Numbered from the stretch's first letter, positions 10,373 to 20,114 are shown. The stretch is DNA of 64,000 nucleotides from Sporobacter termitidis DSM 10068 (GCF_900130065.1 NZ_FQXV01000001.1:515083-579082), one strand, 5' to 3'. Program-made: numbers and translations. The notes: generated by a model not told the origin, from the letters alone.

Positions 10373-11402
10373 TGGTATCGTCTCCTTTCAGGGATTTTGC
10401 CACCTCGGCCAGGAGCTGCGCCGCCGCTTCCGCGTCGGCAAGGCTCACGACCTCGACGGGCGAGTGCATATACCGGAGCGGCAGGCCGAAGAGCGCTGTG
10501 GCGACACCCTCCCGGGAAATCGATATGAAGTTGGCGTTCGTGCCGGTATCGCCGGCCTCCACACCGAGCTGGTACTCTATGCCCTTTTCCTCCGCCAGGC
10601 GGACGGCAAGCTCGGTCAGGCGCTTGTTGAGGATTGTGCCCCTGGAGACAATGACGCCGCCGCCGATTTCCTTCAGCGTGTGCTCTTTGCCGTCCGGCGT
10701 CCTGGCGTGGTCCACGTCGATGGCGACGCACCAGTCCGGCGCGATGCCGAAGGCGCCCGTTCTCGCGCCCCGCTCGCCGACCTCCTCCTGACAGCTGGCC
10801 AGGACATACAGGTCTACGTCGAGCTTTTCACCCTTCGTGAGCTCCAGCGCCCGCAGAATAGAGGCAAAGCATGCCCTGTCGTCGAGGCCCTTCCCGCACA
10901 CGAGGCCGCTGCCGAAGGTCCTGGCGCCGGTGTTGTAAACGGCCGGCGTTCCCAGCGGGACGGCCTTTACAGCCTCCTCCTGAGTCAGGCCGATGTCGAT
11001 AAACAGGTCCTCCGTCTTGATCGTCTTATCGCTTTCCTCGGCCTTCAGGATGTGCGGCGGCAGGACGCCGACGATGCCGGTCATAGGCGGCTGAGTCAAA
11101 ACCCTGATCTCGGCGGCGGGCAGCATCCGCGCGTCGACGCCGCCCAGGGTCGAGAAGCGGAGAAAGCCCTCCTCATGGCCGGTGACGATAAAGCCGATCT
11201 CATCGATATGCGCGTCAAACAGGAGCTTTTTCGCCTTTTCCTTCCCACAGCGCCGGACGCCGATCACATTGCCGAGAATGTCCGTGTACACTTCGTCCGT
11301 CAGCGGGGCCAGCAGCGCCGCGGCGTGCTCCGCCACCGGCTGCTCAAAGCCTGCCGGGCCCGGCAGAGCGCACAGCTCTTTGATGATTTCCTGAACTTCC
11401 AT
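10365..11402 (-). CDS. M42 family aminopeptidase (second copy)
   Basis: 345 residues. It is a cytosolic zinc/cobalt aminopeptidase of family M42 with DAHIDEIGF, GKGLDDRACF, SCQEEVGERGA and YMHSPVEV carrying the metal ligands and catalytic Glu. It lies 6 bases downstream of the murD stop codon and overlaps the next M42 gene. Pairs or triplets of M42 genes in tandem are common in Clostridia, and mixed-subunit complexes are known in archaea, so the two might co-assemble. That is inference. Confidence 0.9.
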   Translation of the reverse strand: MEVQEIIKELCALPGPAGFEQPVAEHAAALLAPLTDEVYTDILGNVIGVRRCGKEKAKKLLFDAHIDEIGFIVTGHEEGFLRFSTLGGVDARMLPAAEIRVLTQPPMTGIVGVLPPHILKAEESDKTIKTEDLFIDIGLTQEEAVKAVPLGTPAVYNTGARTFGSGLVCGKGLDDRACFASILRALELTKGEKLDVDLYVLASCQEEVGERGARTGAFGIAPDWCVAIDVDHARTPDGKEHTLKEIGGGVIVSRGTILNKRLTELAVRLAEEKGIEYQLGVEAGDTGTNANFISISREGVATALFGLPLRYMHSPVEVVSLADAEAAAQLLAEVAKSLKGDDTNA

Positions 11403-11408
11403 GTTTCC

Positions 11409-12788
11409 CTACTCCAATCCGTTTACGATCTCTATATAAGTATTCCCGCGTTCCTCAAAATTCTTGAAGCGGTCAAACGAGGTGCTGGCCGGCGACAGGA
11501 AAACGACATCCCCGTCTTTGGCCGCCGCGCTGGCCGCCAGTACGGCTTCCGTGAAATCGGCCTTTTCGATGATCTCGAGGCTGCCGTCGTAGCCCGGCGC
11601 GTTCAAAACGGCCGCTTTGATCTTTTCCGCCGTCATCCCGGTGAGAACGAGCGTCTTGACGCGGGCCAAAATCTCCGGGCCCAGGATATCAAAGGGCACC
11701 CCCTTGTCCTTGCCGCCGGCGATCAGGATGACCTTTTGGTCAAACGCGCGCAGGCCCGCGATGGTCCGCGTGGGGCTCGAGGCGATGGAATCGTTATAAT
11801 AGCGGACGCCCCTGAGCGTCCGCACAAGCTGGCAGCGATGCTCAACGCCCCCGAATTCCCCGGCGACGCGCCGGCACGTCTCATATGTGACGAGGCCGCG
11901 CACGGCGGCAAATGCCGCCATAAAGTTCTCGATATTGTGCACGCCGGGCAGGAATATCTCCGAGGCGTCCATGACAGGCTCGATTTTCCCATCTTTCACC
12001 GCGTAAATCGTATTTCCTTCCAGACAGACGCCGTTTTCCACGCGGCCCATCCGGCTGAAAAACCGGGCTTCGCCCTTGACGGACGCGGCAAAGTCCCGGA
12101 TAATCTCATAGTCCAGATTGAGCACGGCGATATCGTCCCGGCTCTGGTAGCGGAGGATATTCCGTTTGGCCTCCACATACTCCGTCATGTCCCGGTGCAT
12201 ATCGAGATGGTTCGGCGTGAGGTTTGTGACGACGGACACCCAGGGGCTCTTTTCCATCGTCATGAGCTGGAACGACGAAAGCTCGATAACAGCGATGTCG
12301 CTCTCCTTCATCGTGTCAGCCCGCGTCAGGAGCGGTGTGCCGATATTGCCGCCCAGATGGACGGTGTATCCTTCCGCCGCCAGGAGCTTTGCGATGATGG
12401 TGGTGGTTGTCGTCTTGCCGTCGCTCCCCGTCACGCCGATAATCCGGCAGGGGCAGACGTCGAAAAACACTTCCATCTCCGACGTTAAAACGGCGCCGCG
12501 TCGAACGGCGTCCAGGAGCTCCGGCAGGTCCGGGCGCAACCCCGGCGTACGAAAGATGATATCGGCGTCGAGGTCTTTTAAATAATCAACGCCGAGGCGG
12601 AGCACCGCGCCCTTTTGCTCCAGCGCCTCTGCCGTGCCGCCGAGCTTTTCGCGCGCCGATTTATCGCAGGCCGTCACACTGCACCCGCTTTGCAGCAGCA
12701 GCTCGATGAGCGGCGTATTGCTGACGCCGATGCCGAGGACGGCGATCCTTTTGCTTTTGATGGCGCCGATATATTCAGCCAGTTTCAA
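11409..12788 (-). CDS. murD: UDP-N-acetylmuramoyl-L-alanine--D-glutamate ligase
   Basis: 459 residues, full length. It adds D-glutamate to UDP-MurNAc-L-Ala in cytoplasmic peptidoglycan precursor synthesis. The Rossmann-like N-terminal domain (KRIAVLGIGVSNTPLIELLL) binds the UDP-sugar. The central ATPase domain has the Mur-ligase P-loop GVTGSDGKTTTTT, and the C-terminal domain carries HRCQLVRTL and YNDSIASSPT. It is the first gene of the murD-M42-M42-lyase cluster and is not within a dcw cluster here. Confidence 0.96.
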   Translation of the reverse strand: MKLAEYIGAIKSKRIAVLGIGVSNTPLIELLLQSGCSVTACDKSAREKLGGTAEALEQKGAVLRLGVDYLKDLDADIIFRTPGLRPDLPELLDAVRRGAVLTSEMEVFFDVCPCRIIGVTGSDGKTTTTTIIAKLLAAEGYTVHLGGNIGTPLLTRADTMKESDIAVIELSSFQLMTMEKSPWVSVVTNLTPNHLDMHRDMTEYVEAKRNILRYQSRDDIAVLNLDYEIIRDFAASVKGEARFFSRMGRVENGVCLEGNTIYAVKDGKIEPVMDASEIFLPGVHNIENFMAAFAAVRGLVTYETCRRVAGEFGGVEHRCQLVRTLRGVRYYNDSIASSPTRTIAGLRAFDQKVILIAGGKDKGVPFDILGPEILARVKTLVLTGMTAEKIKAAVLNAPGYDGSLEIIEKADFTEAVLAASAAAKDGDVVFLSPASTSFDRFKNFEERGNTYIEIVNGLE

Positions 12789-12934
12789 CGGTACACCTCA
12801 TTTCTTCATTTCGGGCTATAAACAAACTATTGACCGTAAGACATGGCTTTAGTAAGTTTTTCCGTTTTTGCTGATACATTATATAATGACCGGCGGTGAT
12901 TTTCAAACAAAAATCGCGCCGGAAAGGCGTGCAT

Positions 12935-12963
12935 TTGACATCGGCGCCGGGATGTCGTACAAT
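12935..12963 (+). promoter_or_regulatory. rnpB promoter
   Basis: TTGACA (12935-12940), 17-base spacer, TACAAT (12958-12963). The -10 ends 6 bases before the P1 helix of the RNase P RNA, so transcription begins essentially at the mature 5' end. Confidence 0.85.
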
Positions 12964-12969
12964 ATGGAA

Positions 12970-13334
12970 GCGAGTAAGCCGGGCAGCCGCGGGGGAAAGC
13001 CGAAAGGCTTCCCGTGAGGAAAGTCCGGGCTCCGCAGGGCAAGGATAACGGGTAACGCCCGCCGAAGGCGACTTCAGGACAAGTGCAACAGAGATATACC
13101 ACCGTTTTCGGTGTTACGAAAACGGTAAGGGTGGAAAAGTGAGGTAAGAGCTCACTCAGCGGCTGGAGACAGTCCGCTGCTGTAAACTCTATCCGGAGCA
13201 ACACCGTGGAGAGAGCTGTACTTTAATGTACAGGCCGGCCCGGCCGCTCTCAGGAGGTGGCTTGAGCCCATTGGCAACGATGGGCCTAGACAGATGGCTG
13301 TTCAAGACAGAATCCGGCTTACAGACTTACTCGC
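12970..13334 (+). ncRNA. rnpB: RNase P RNA (class A)
   Basis: This is the catalytic RNA that removes tRNA 5' leaders. The ends pair as P1 (GCGAGTAAG with CTTACTCGC). Conserved bacterial blocks are visible: the GAGGAAAGTCCGGGCTCC stretch after P3, ACAGAGA with GTGAGGTAAGAGCTCAC in the specificity domain, CCGGAGCAA and AGACAGAATCCGGCTTA at the 3' end. The layout is the ancestral A type rather than the Bacillus B type. It is preceded by a strong promoter and followed by a terminator. Confidence 0.97.
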
Positions 13335-13336
13335 AA

Positions 13337-13367
13337 AAAACGGCCGCCTCAAATGAGGCGGCCGTTT
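13337..13367. terminator. Bidirectional terminator between rnpB and chemoreceptor
   Basis: AAAACGGCCGCCTC-AAAT-GAGGCGGCCGTTTT is a long perfect hairpin flanked by an A run on one side and T on the other. It can therefore end both rnpB (+) and the convergent chemoreceptor gene (-). Confidence 0.88.
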
Positions 13368-13402
13368 TATATTTGGCAAAAACAGGCGCATGCGCCGAGA
13401 GC

Positions 13403-15244
13403 TTAATATTTGCCGAATTCTTCGTCGCTTAAAGCAACCTGCACAGCGTCTCCGGGCTGGTCCGCCCCGTCGCCGTCCTGTTCGTCATCATCCCCGTCGT
13501 CCGCCTGACCCAGGTAAGCTGAATCCTCGTCGTATATACTCTCAAGCTTTTTCAGCTTGAAGACGCCGACCTGCTCCTTCAGCTGCGCGGCCTGGCTGGA
13601 CATTTGCTCGCTGGCCGCCGCGCTTTCCTCGGCGGTCGCGGCGTTTGTCTGGACGACCTGGGAAACCTGGGAAATGCCCTGATTGATCTGCTGAATCCCA
13701 AGCGCCTGCTCTTTTGACGCCTCGTCAATGGCGGAAACAAGCTCGGCGGCTTTGTCGACCTGCACAAGGATGTCGTTCAGCGCCTGCGCCGTGTCGTTGG
13801 CGATCTTGGTGCCGGCGGTGACCTTCCTGATGGAGCCGTCGATGAGCTCCGCCGTATCCTTGACAGCGTTGGCCGAGCGCGCCGCGAGAGCTCTGACCTC
13901 CTCGGCCACGACGGCAAAGCCACGGCCGGCCTGGCCGGCCCGCGCCGCTTCAACAGCGGCATTCAGCGCCAGGATATTTGTCTGAAAAGCAATATCATCT
14001 ATAACCTTAATGACCTTGTTGATATTTCTGGACGATTCGCTGATCTCCTGCATGGCGGTCAGCATCTCCTGCATCTGTTTATTGCCGGTGACCGCGTTGG
14101 TCTTTGCCTTTTGAGCCAGCTCGTTGGCTTTTGTGGCATTTTCGGCGTTAAAACTCGTCTGCGAGGAGATTTCCTCCAGCGTGGCGTTCAGCTCTTCGAT
14201 GGAGCTGGCCTGCTCCGTGGCGCCCTGGGACAGCACCAAGCTGGAATTTGACACCGCACCCGAGCTCGACGCCAGCTGCTCGGCCGCCGTGACGATGTTC
14301 GACGCCAGCTCATGGAAGTTGGACACGAGCTCTCTCAGGCTGAGGCCCATCTGGTCCCGCGCCGATTTAAGCGCGATCTCCACTGTCAGATCGCCGCTGG
14401 CCACCAGCTTCGTCTCATCGGACTGTTGCTTTGTGCCGCTGATCAGCTTATCGAACATCTGCGCCAGCGCGCCGATCTCATCCTTTCTCTCCTTGAGCTC
14501 ATAGTCCTTCTTTGACAGTACACTGTCGACGTCCACGTCGCCGACCGCCAGCTTGTCGCCCGCCGCCGCCATGGACTTCAAGGGGCCGCCGATGCTTCTG
14601 GCAATGATATTTCCCAGAACCAGCGACAGCACGATGCCCGCCACAAGGATAACGGCCATGACGATGATCGCCACGGTCGACTGCGCGCTGTTCTGCTGTG
14701 CTCTTCCGTCCGCCTCATCGGAGATCTGCTGGATCAGCGCGGTATAGCTGGCTGAAATCTTGTTTAAAAGCGGGGTCGCGATCAGAAGCGAGCCGTTGGC
14801 CGCGCTGGCCCCGTCCTTCTTCGTCATGGACTGTCCCACGACGTTCACATATGTTTTGAAATCCGTCCAGTTCTTGCTGATATCGGCAAGCGTATCGGTC
14901 GTATCCTGGGTGGTCAGGACACCCTGCAATTTATTGATAAGCTCGTCCACCGACGCCATCTCCGTAGCCATAGTATCGATAGACTTCTTTATGTTCGATA
15001 TATTTGACGACGCGTCCATTTTCGATAGCGCCTGAGCGTCGCTCATCACCATTTGCGCACCCAGTGCCGCCGTCCCCGCATATTGCAGCGCCACAGCGTT
15101 TTCTTCGTAGAGCTTTTTATCGATCGCCCTGAGCTGTGTAATAGTTAACATACCAAATCCGCCGACAATCGCCGCGATAATTGCCAGAACCAGAAAACCA
15201 AAAACAAGCTTATTCGTGATTTTTAAGTTGGTATACCATTTCAT
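13403..15244 (-). CDS. Methyl-accepting chemotaxis protein
   Basis: 613 residues, full length transmembrane chemoreceptor. TM1 at about 13-33 (LVFGFLVLAIIAAIVGGFGM), a four-helix-bundle extracellular sensor to about 184, and TM2 at about 185-212. HAMP follows, then a long cytoplasmic coiled coil with the conserved hairpin tip region around DDIAFQTNILALNAAVEAAR. It would signal to a CheA/CheW array that is not in this window. The acidic tail (DDGDDDEQDGDGADQPGD) is unusual. No CheR-tethering pentapeptide is seen. A related receptor fragment lies at the right edge of the window. Confidence 0.95.
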   Translation of the reverse strand: MKWYTNLKITNKLVFGFLVLAIIAAIVGGFGMLTITQLRAIDKKLYEENAVALQYAGTAALGAQMVMSDAQALSKMDASSNISNIKKSIDTMATEMASVDELINKLQGVLTTQDTTDTLADISKNWTDFKTYVNVVGQSMTKKDGASAANGSLLIATPLLNKISASYTALIQQISDEADGRAQQNSAQSTVAIIVMAVILVAGIVLSLVLGNIIARSIGGPLKSMAAAGDKLAVGDVDVDSVLSKKDYELKERKDEIGALAQMFDKLISGTKQQSDETKLVASGDLTVEIALKSARDQMGLSLRELVSNFHELASNIVTAAEQLASSSGAVSNSSLVLSQGATEQASSIEELNATLEEISSQTSFNAENATKANELAQKAKTNAVTGNKQMQEMLTAMQEISESSRNINKVIKVIDDIAFQTNILALNAAVEAARAGQAGRGFAVVAEEVRALAARSANAVKDTAELIDGSIRKVTAGTKIANDTAQALNDILVQVDKAAELVSAIDEASKEQALGIQQINQGISQVSQVVQTNAATAEESAAASEQMSSQAAQLKEQVGVFKLKKLESIYDEDSAYLGQADDGDDDEQDGDGADQPGDAVQVALSDEEFGKY

Positions 15245-15536
15245 TATGCGTCTTCCTTTTTCTTTTTTTCTCTCTGTTGCGCTGTCCTTCTTCTGTTGAT
15301 CTCACCGCCCACAACCCAGGGTCATGCGTTGTCACATATAATTTAATATCGCGCTTATTCCCAACATCTTCATTTATTTACAATTTCAATTAATATTTTT
15401 TCTTCTTTGACCAAAAATTTTGCATAAAGTCGGCCAATTTTCATCATAAGCACTGGTTTTTGCCGGGCGTATATTCTATAATTTGAAGAAAACCTTTTTC
15501 CGGATGCATGGAAACTATTTAAAGGAGAGGGCTGTG

Positions 15537-16955
15537 ATGAGGCAGAGAGGGCAGCTTTCCGGCGCGCGTATGCCGGAGCATTGGGATGAAGCGGTGGATG
15601 TTGTTGTGATCGGCTCGGGTTTTGCCGGACTGGCTGCCGCCGCGGCGGCACGGGTATCCGGGGCTCAGGTCCTGATTCTCGAAAAAATGCCGTATTTCGG
15701 CGGGAATTCCATCCTCGCCGGGGGCGGCTACAGCTGCTGGGACTCCAAGCTGAAGCTCCGGGAGAAGCTGGAGCTGGGCGGTGACTCCTGGGAAAAACAT
15801 ATGGAGGATACGCTGCGCGGCGGCGGGTATTATAACAACCCCGCGCTTGTTGAAGTTTTAGTGCGTGGAGCGCCCGACGGGCTTGACTGGCTGGCGGACA
15901 ACGGCGCCGTTTTCAAAGAAACGCTGCCCCGGCTCGGCGGTCACAGCGCCCACCGGAGTTATCAGGCCGGCTGCAATCTGGCCGAGGTTGTCAAAAAGCA
16001 CGCGCTGTCGCTGGGCGCGGAGCTCCGGCTGAATACCGCGATCACGGCACTTTGCCGGAATGGGACGGCCGGCCCCGTGGCGGGCGTTCTTGTATCGGCC
16101 GGCGGCGCGGAACGGGCGATCGCCGCGCGGCGCGGCGTGGTCATCGCCTCCGGCGGCTTCGGCAGCGACTTAAAGCTGCGGACAGCGTATCAGCCGGCTC
16201 TCGGCGGCGCCTACAACACCACCAACCATAAGGGCGCCACCGGCGAAATGATTAAGCTTGCCCTTGCCGCGGGCGCGGACACAATCCATATGGAATTTAT
16301 CCAGCTCTACCCCTGTGCCGAGCCGGTAAGCGGCAGACTCGACGCGTTTGCCTTTGACTGCTATTCCGGCCCTGGCTACGGTTTGATTTACGTCAATGGG
16401 TCGGGGCGGCGCTTTGTCAGTGAGCTGGCCGGACGAGACATCGTCTCAAACGCGCAGGTGAGCGCCGGAAAAAGGCCCACTTACGCGATCCTGAACGGCG
16501 CGATCTTCGACAAGCTGGCCAGGAGCGCGGAGGCCGTTAAAAAGGGTGTTTCCTCCGGCCGCCTTATCACCGCGGGCACGATTCCCCAGCTGGCTCGGGA
16601 CCTGGGCATCCCGCCGGAGAATCTGGCCGACACGGTGGGGCGCCATAATGCGGCCATAGAAGCAGGCGTCGACCAGGATTTCGGCAAGCCTGTCACCGCT
16701 CAGATGCTGCCGCTCGCCGAAGGGCCGTTTTATGCCATATCCCAGTGGCCGTCCGTACACTACACCATGGGCGGCCTGCGGATCAATACCGAAGCGCAGG
16801 TCCTCGACATCCGCGGAAACACGATCCCCGGCCTCTACGCCGCTGGCGAGGTCTGCGGCGGCATCCACGGCAGCAACCGTCTCGGCGGCAACGCCATCGC
16901 CGAGTGCATTGTGTTCGGCCGCATCGCCGGGAAAAACGCGGCCGGGCACAACTAA
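15537..16955 (+). CDS. FAD-dependent fumarate-reductase-like oxidoreductase
   Basis: 472 residues. The start is the ATG at 15537, because AAAGGAGAGG sits 6 bases upstream; an earlier in-frame ATG lacks a site. This is a flavocytochrome-c/FAD_binding_2 family flavoprotein. The N-terminal dinucleotide motif is VVIGSGFAGLAAAAAA, a substrate-binding cap domain follows, and the C-terminal FAD motif is PGLYAAGEVCGGIHG with SNRLGGNA. There is no heme domain, FMN-binding domain or Tat signal, so it is probably cytoplasmic. Substrates in this family include fumarate, urocanate, other enoates and ketosteroids, and none can be chosen from the sequence. A TATAAT at 15477-15482 may be its -10. Confidence 0.87.
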   Translation: MRQRGQLSGARMPEHWDEAVDVVVIGSGFAGLAAAAAARVSGAQVLILEKMPYFGGNSILAGGGYSCWDSKLKLREKLELGGDSWEKHMEDTLRGGGYYNNPALVEVLVRGAPDGLDWLADNGAVFKETLPRLGGHSAHRSYQAGCNLAEVVKKHALSLGAELRLNTAITALCRNGTAGPVAGVLVSAGGAERAIAARRGVVIASGGFGSDLKLRTAYQPALGGAYNTTNHKGATGEMIKLALAAGADTIHMEFIQLYPCAEPVSGRLDAFAFDCYSGPGYGLIYVNGSGRRFVSELAGRDIVSNAQVSAGKRPTYAILNGAIFDKLARSAEAVKKGVSSGRLITAGTIPQLARDLGIPPENLADTVGRHNAAIEAGVDQDFGKPVTAQMLPLAEGPFYAISQWPSVHYTMGGLRINTEAQVLDIRGNTIPGLYAAGEVCGGIHGSNRLGGNAIAECIVFGRIAGKNAAGHN

Positions 16956-16998
16956 ACCGGAGCCCGCTGCCGCAAGGCTGCTTTTATTGCACGAAAAC

Positions 16999-17022
16999 GG
17001 CGCCGCCTTGACGGGCGGCGCC
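16999..17022. terminator. Hairpin between flavoprotein and coaX
   Basis: GGCGCCGCC-TTGACG-GGCGGCGCC is a 9-bp GC stem between two convergent genes. It is followed by GTTTTCG on the minus strand and by CACAGTTTG on the plus strand, so the U-tracts are modest. Confidence 0.55.
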
Positions 17023-17082
17023 ACAGTTTGTCGAATTATAGAAAAACAGGGGCCCGCTGATAAGCGAGTCCCTGTCGTCGAT

Positions 17083-17856
17083 TTATTTGGTTTTTTTGTT
17101 CTTCTCGTAGATGATCCCGAGGCCGCGGAGGAGCAGGTTCTCATCGTGGATGATCTCGTGCCTGCAGTATGGCGCGATCCGCCCTGAAAGCCCGCCTGTG
17201 GCCACAACGGTACATTTTTGCCCGAGCTCGGCCTCGATGCGGTCGATCATGCCGTCAACCATTGACGCCGTGCCGAAAATCGCGCCGCTCTTCATGCAGT
17301 CGATGGAGTTGGCGTTGATGACCTTTTCCGGCGGCTCAATGGGCACCTTCGGCAGCTGTGACGTGCCGGTGGACAGAGCGTTCATGGAGAGCGCCACGCC
17401 GGGATACAGCACTCCGCCCAGATAATTGCCGTGCGCGTCGATGACGGAGATCGTGGTGGCCGTCCCCATGTCGAAAACGATGACCGGGAGCTTATAAGTA
17501 GAGATGGCGGCCACGCCGTCGGCCACGAGGTCGCTGCCGAGCTGGCCGGGGTCGTCAATGAGAATGTTCAGGCCCGTTTTGATGCCGGCCCCGACGATGA
17601 GCGCCGCCTTTCCGGTAATGCTCCTGACGGCCGATTTCAGCACGGTGAGAAGCGGCGGGACGACGGAGGACACGATGGCGCCCTCAAACCCGTCGCACCG
17701 GATGCCCTCAAACTCCAGGATATTTTTGATCCCGACGGCGTATTCAAACTCCGTCTTCGAGATATCGGTGACCATCCTGAACACGTGGGAAATTTCGCCG
17801 CCGTTAATACAGCCGATGACGATATTCGAATTGCCGACATCTATGGCAAGAAGCAT
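17083..17856 (-). CDS. coaX: Type III pantothenate kinase
   Basis: 257 residues, full length. It phosphorylates pantothenate, the first step of coenzyme A synthesis, and is cytoplasmic. It is an ASKHA-fold enzyme with MLLAIDVGNSNIVIGC (phosphate-1), VDMGTAT-like DMGTATTISVID, and the GLNILIDDPGQLGSDLVAD segment of this family. It is insensitive to CoA feedback as a class. The ECF S component encoded 24 bases upstream is probably its vitamin-uptake partner. Confidence 0.95.
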   Translation of the reverse strand: MLLAIDVGNSNIVIGCINGGEISHVFRMVTDISKTEFEYAVGIKNILEFEGIRCDGFEGAIVSSVVPPLLTVLKSAVRSITGKAALIVGAGIKTGLNILIDDPGQLGSDLVADGVAAISTYKLPVIVFDMGTATTISVIDAHGNYLGGVLYPGVALSMNALSTGTSQLPKVPIEPPEKVINANSIDCMKSGAIFGTASMVDGMIDRIEAELGQKCTVVATGGLSGRIAPYCRHEIIHDENLLLRGLGIIYEKNKKTK

Positions 17857-17880
17857 CTAAAGGAACTCCTTTATGTGATG

Positions 17881-18492
17881 TTAATTGGACGCAGGCTTTT
17901 GTTTTATCGGGATATATTGGATGAGGGCCCGACCGACGGCGCCTGCGACAACCGTACAAGCGGCAGCCTCGATCAAGGCGTTGGATGTCACCAAAACGCC
18001 GATAACCTTCCACGCGGTGTCGCCCATCGACCTGACGATATCCGTATTGCCGAACAGCAATACCAGCGCGCCCACAAAGAAAATCGTATTGAACACCGAC
18101 GCGCAGAACCCCGCGATAAAAGCGGACGCCGTTTTGCGAACCGCAATCCGCGACAAAGCCCTGAAAATAAGACCTGGCAGCCAGCCGGCGAGGAGACGCG
18201 GCAGCATGCACATGATAAACGTCAAAATAGGATTGATTGCCAGAAGCGCGGTGCCGAACGCATCTGCGCCAAAGCATTGGATGAAGCTTGTCAGGCCGAA
18301 AACGCCACCCATAAAAGCCCCGGCGACCGGCCCGATGATAATGGATGCGATCGCGACAGGAATCATCAGGAACGTAATAGATACCGGTCCCGCCTTGAGA
18401 TAGCCTAAAGGCGTATAAACCATAACGAGCAAAATTGCGACAAGTACGGCCAGACGTACCATCTTGCCTGTAGAAAGGGCGGGTTTACGCAT
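17881..18492 (-). CDS. ECF transporter S component, probably for pantothenate
   Basis: 203 residues, about six hydrophobic segments, and the typical ECF S-component start (GKMVRLAVLVAILLVMVYTP). ATG at 18492 is preferred over the in-frame TTG two codons earlier because of its spacing from AGGAGG. S components bind a vitamin and dock with a shared EcfAAT module, which is not in the window. Its position directly upstream of coaX suggests pantothenate, although the sequence itself does not prove the ligand. Confidence 0.8.
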   Translation of the reverse strand: MRKPALSTGKMVRLAVLVAILLVMVYTPLGYLKAGPVSITFLMIPVAIASIIIGPVAGAFMGGVFGLTSFIQCFGADAFGTALLAINPILTFIMCMLPRLLAGWLPGLIFRALSRIAVRKTASAFIAGFCASVFNTIFFVGALVLLFGNTDIVRSMGDTAWKVIGVLVTSNALIEAAACTVVAGAVGRALIQYIPIKQKPASN

Positions 18493-18629
18493 ATTCAATT
18501 TCCTCCTTGCTGCCGCTCTTAGTATCTAAGATGCAGCGCAAATATATTCGGCGCAGCCGCTTCAGCCGAGCCGTGGCATCATATTAACATATTGGCGCAA
18601 AAAGAATCAAGGTTTTTGTCTAATTTGTT

Positions 18630-19421
18630 TCATATAAAATGCGCCGTCTGGCGGTGGACCCGCGAAACCGTCGCGCGCACCTCCGGGAACAGCGCCGTCA
18701 GCTTTTTCTCCAGCACGGGCGTCACGACGTTTTCGGTGCAGAAATGGTCGCCGTCGATGAGGTTGAGCCCGAGCTCCTTTGCCTCGAGAAACACATCGTA
18801 TTTGATGTCCGAGGTGAGGAACGTGTCGCAGCCGTGGGCGGCGGCGTGCCGGAGGTCTCCTCCGCCGGAGCCGCCGACAGTGGCCACCTTGTACACGTCG
18901 CGCCCGGCGTCGTGATACCGGAGGCCGCCGGCGTTCAGCCGCTCTTTGATAAATTTAAGGTAGTCGGCCAGCTTCATCGGGGCCTTGAGCTGCCCCACGC
19001 GCCCGTAGGAATGGGGCGCGCCGTTCCCGTCGAAGACCTCCTGGCTCAACAGCGCGGTGCCCGTCAGGCCCGCCGCCTCAGCCAGCGCGTCATTGACGCC
19101 GCCCGTCGCCGCGTCCAGGTTCGTATGCATGCAGATGGCGGAGATGCCGTGGGACAAAAGCGTTGTGAGCTTCCGGCCCGTTCTGTCCGTGTCGGCAACG
19201 CTTTTCAGCGAGAAGAACATCGGGTGGTGCGAGACGATCAGCTGCGCCTTTTCATCGATGGCCTCCCCGATCACCTCGTCGGTAATGTCCAGGGCGACGA
19301 TGAGCCTGTCCACGCTCCTGTCCTGAAAGCCCGCCAGCAGCCCCACGTTGTCAAAATCCATCTTGAGGCATACCGGCGCGAAAGCCTCAAGCGTCCCCAG
19401 GATATCCTTTACTTTTGCCAT
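18630..19421 (-). CDS. Nif3-like dinuclear metal centre protein (YqfO family)
   Basis: 263 residues. Nif3/DUF34 proteins form hexameric toroids with a di-metal site. The ligands are visible as IVSHHPMFF, HTNLD and GDHFCTE. The exact biochemical role is unsettled, with GTP cyclohydrolase-like and metal-trafficking functions suggested. The first codons overlap the end of trmK by 13 bases. This gene pair is conserved in Firmicutes. Confidence 0.92.
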   Translation of the reverse strand: MAKVKDILGTLEAFAPVCLKMDFDNVGLLAGFQDRSVDRLIVALDITDEVIGEAIDEKAQLIVSHHPMFFSLKSVADTDRTGRKLTTLLSHGISAICMHTNLDAATGGVNDALAEAAGLTGTALLSQEVFDGNGAPHSYGRVGQLKAPMKLADYLKFIKERLNAGGLRYHDAGRDVYKVATVGGSGGGDLRHAAAHGCDTFLTSDIKYDVFLEAKELGLNLIDGDHFCTENVVTPVLEKKLTALFPEVRATVSRVHRQTAHFI

Positions 19422-20104
19422 GTGTCCGTCTCCTCCTTTATCCTCTTGTATCGTTCCAGCGCCCGCCGCGCCGTGTCCGGCGCGCCGCCGGATGTACCGG
19501 CGCTCCGGGCCAGGCCCTCGAGCGCGCGCTGCGTTTTATTGCTAAGCCGGGTCAGATAGGCCGGGAGCAGCGGGTCGCGTTTTTCCAGCAGTATCTCCAG
19601 CGGGTCCGCGGCACCGCCGCGCCCGTCCGCTCCGGCGGTAAAGATCAGGTAAAGGCGCCGCTCGTCTTCCGCCAGAGACGCGTCGGCAACGGCGCGGCCA
19701 TTCTCTCCGAGCCATGCGATAAGCTCATCCGCCTTTGTCTGGGGCTGCAGGACGAGCTTTACGCGCGCCTCAAGCGTCCAGGGGGCATTTTGGAGTATTC
19801 GGATGATCGTCTCGCCGCCCATGCCCGCGATGACGACTGTGTCAAATGCAGGGTCCAGCCCGCTGAGGCCGTCGGTCAGGAAAAACTCGATCCTGTCGGC
19901 CACGCCGTATTCCTCCGCCGACGAGACGGCGCGATGAAGAGGCCCCTTGCGGATGTCGGTGGCCGCGATCCGGCGGGCCTTGCCGCTGAGGGCCAGCCAA
20001 ACCGGCAGATATCCGTGGTCCGTGCCCACGTCGACAACGGCGCCGGCCGCGCCGATAAAAGCCGCGATCACGCCCAGCCTGTTTGATAATTTCAGCTGTT
20101 TCAT
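19409..20104 (-). CDS. trmK: tRNA (adenine(22)-N1)-methyltransferase
   Basis: 231 residues from the ATG at 20104; an ATG two codons earlier at 20110 is equally possible, and both have a weak ribosome site (TGGAAA). Class I SAM methyltransferase with motif I VVDVGTDHGYLPVWLAL and IAGMGGETII, both typical of TrmK/YqfN. It methylates N1 of A22 in the D-loop of some tRNAs. It overlaps the Nif3-like gene. The open frame extends further upstream but only through repeat-like DNA, so that part is not counted. Confidence 0.9.
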   Translation of the reverse strand: MKQLKLSNRLGVIAAFIGAAGAVVDVGTDHGYLPVWLALSGKARRIAATDIRKGPLHRAVSSAEEYGVADRIEFFLTDGLSGLDPAFDTVVIAGMGGETIIRILQNAPWTLEARVKLVLQPQTKADELIAWLGENGRAVADASLAEDERRLYLIFTAGADGRGGAADPLEILLEKRDPLLPAYLTRLSNKTQRALEGLARSAGTSGGAPDTARRALERYKRIKEETDTWQK

Positions 20105-20114
20105 TATCATTTTC

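Noticed and set aside
10149-12488. 779-codon open frame on the plus strand opposite the M42 and murD genes
   Set aside because: It has no recognisable domain and runs antisense to three well supported genes.
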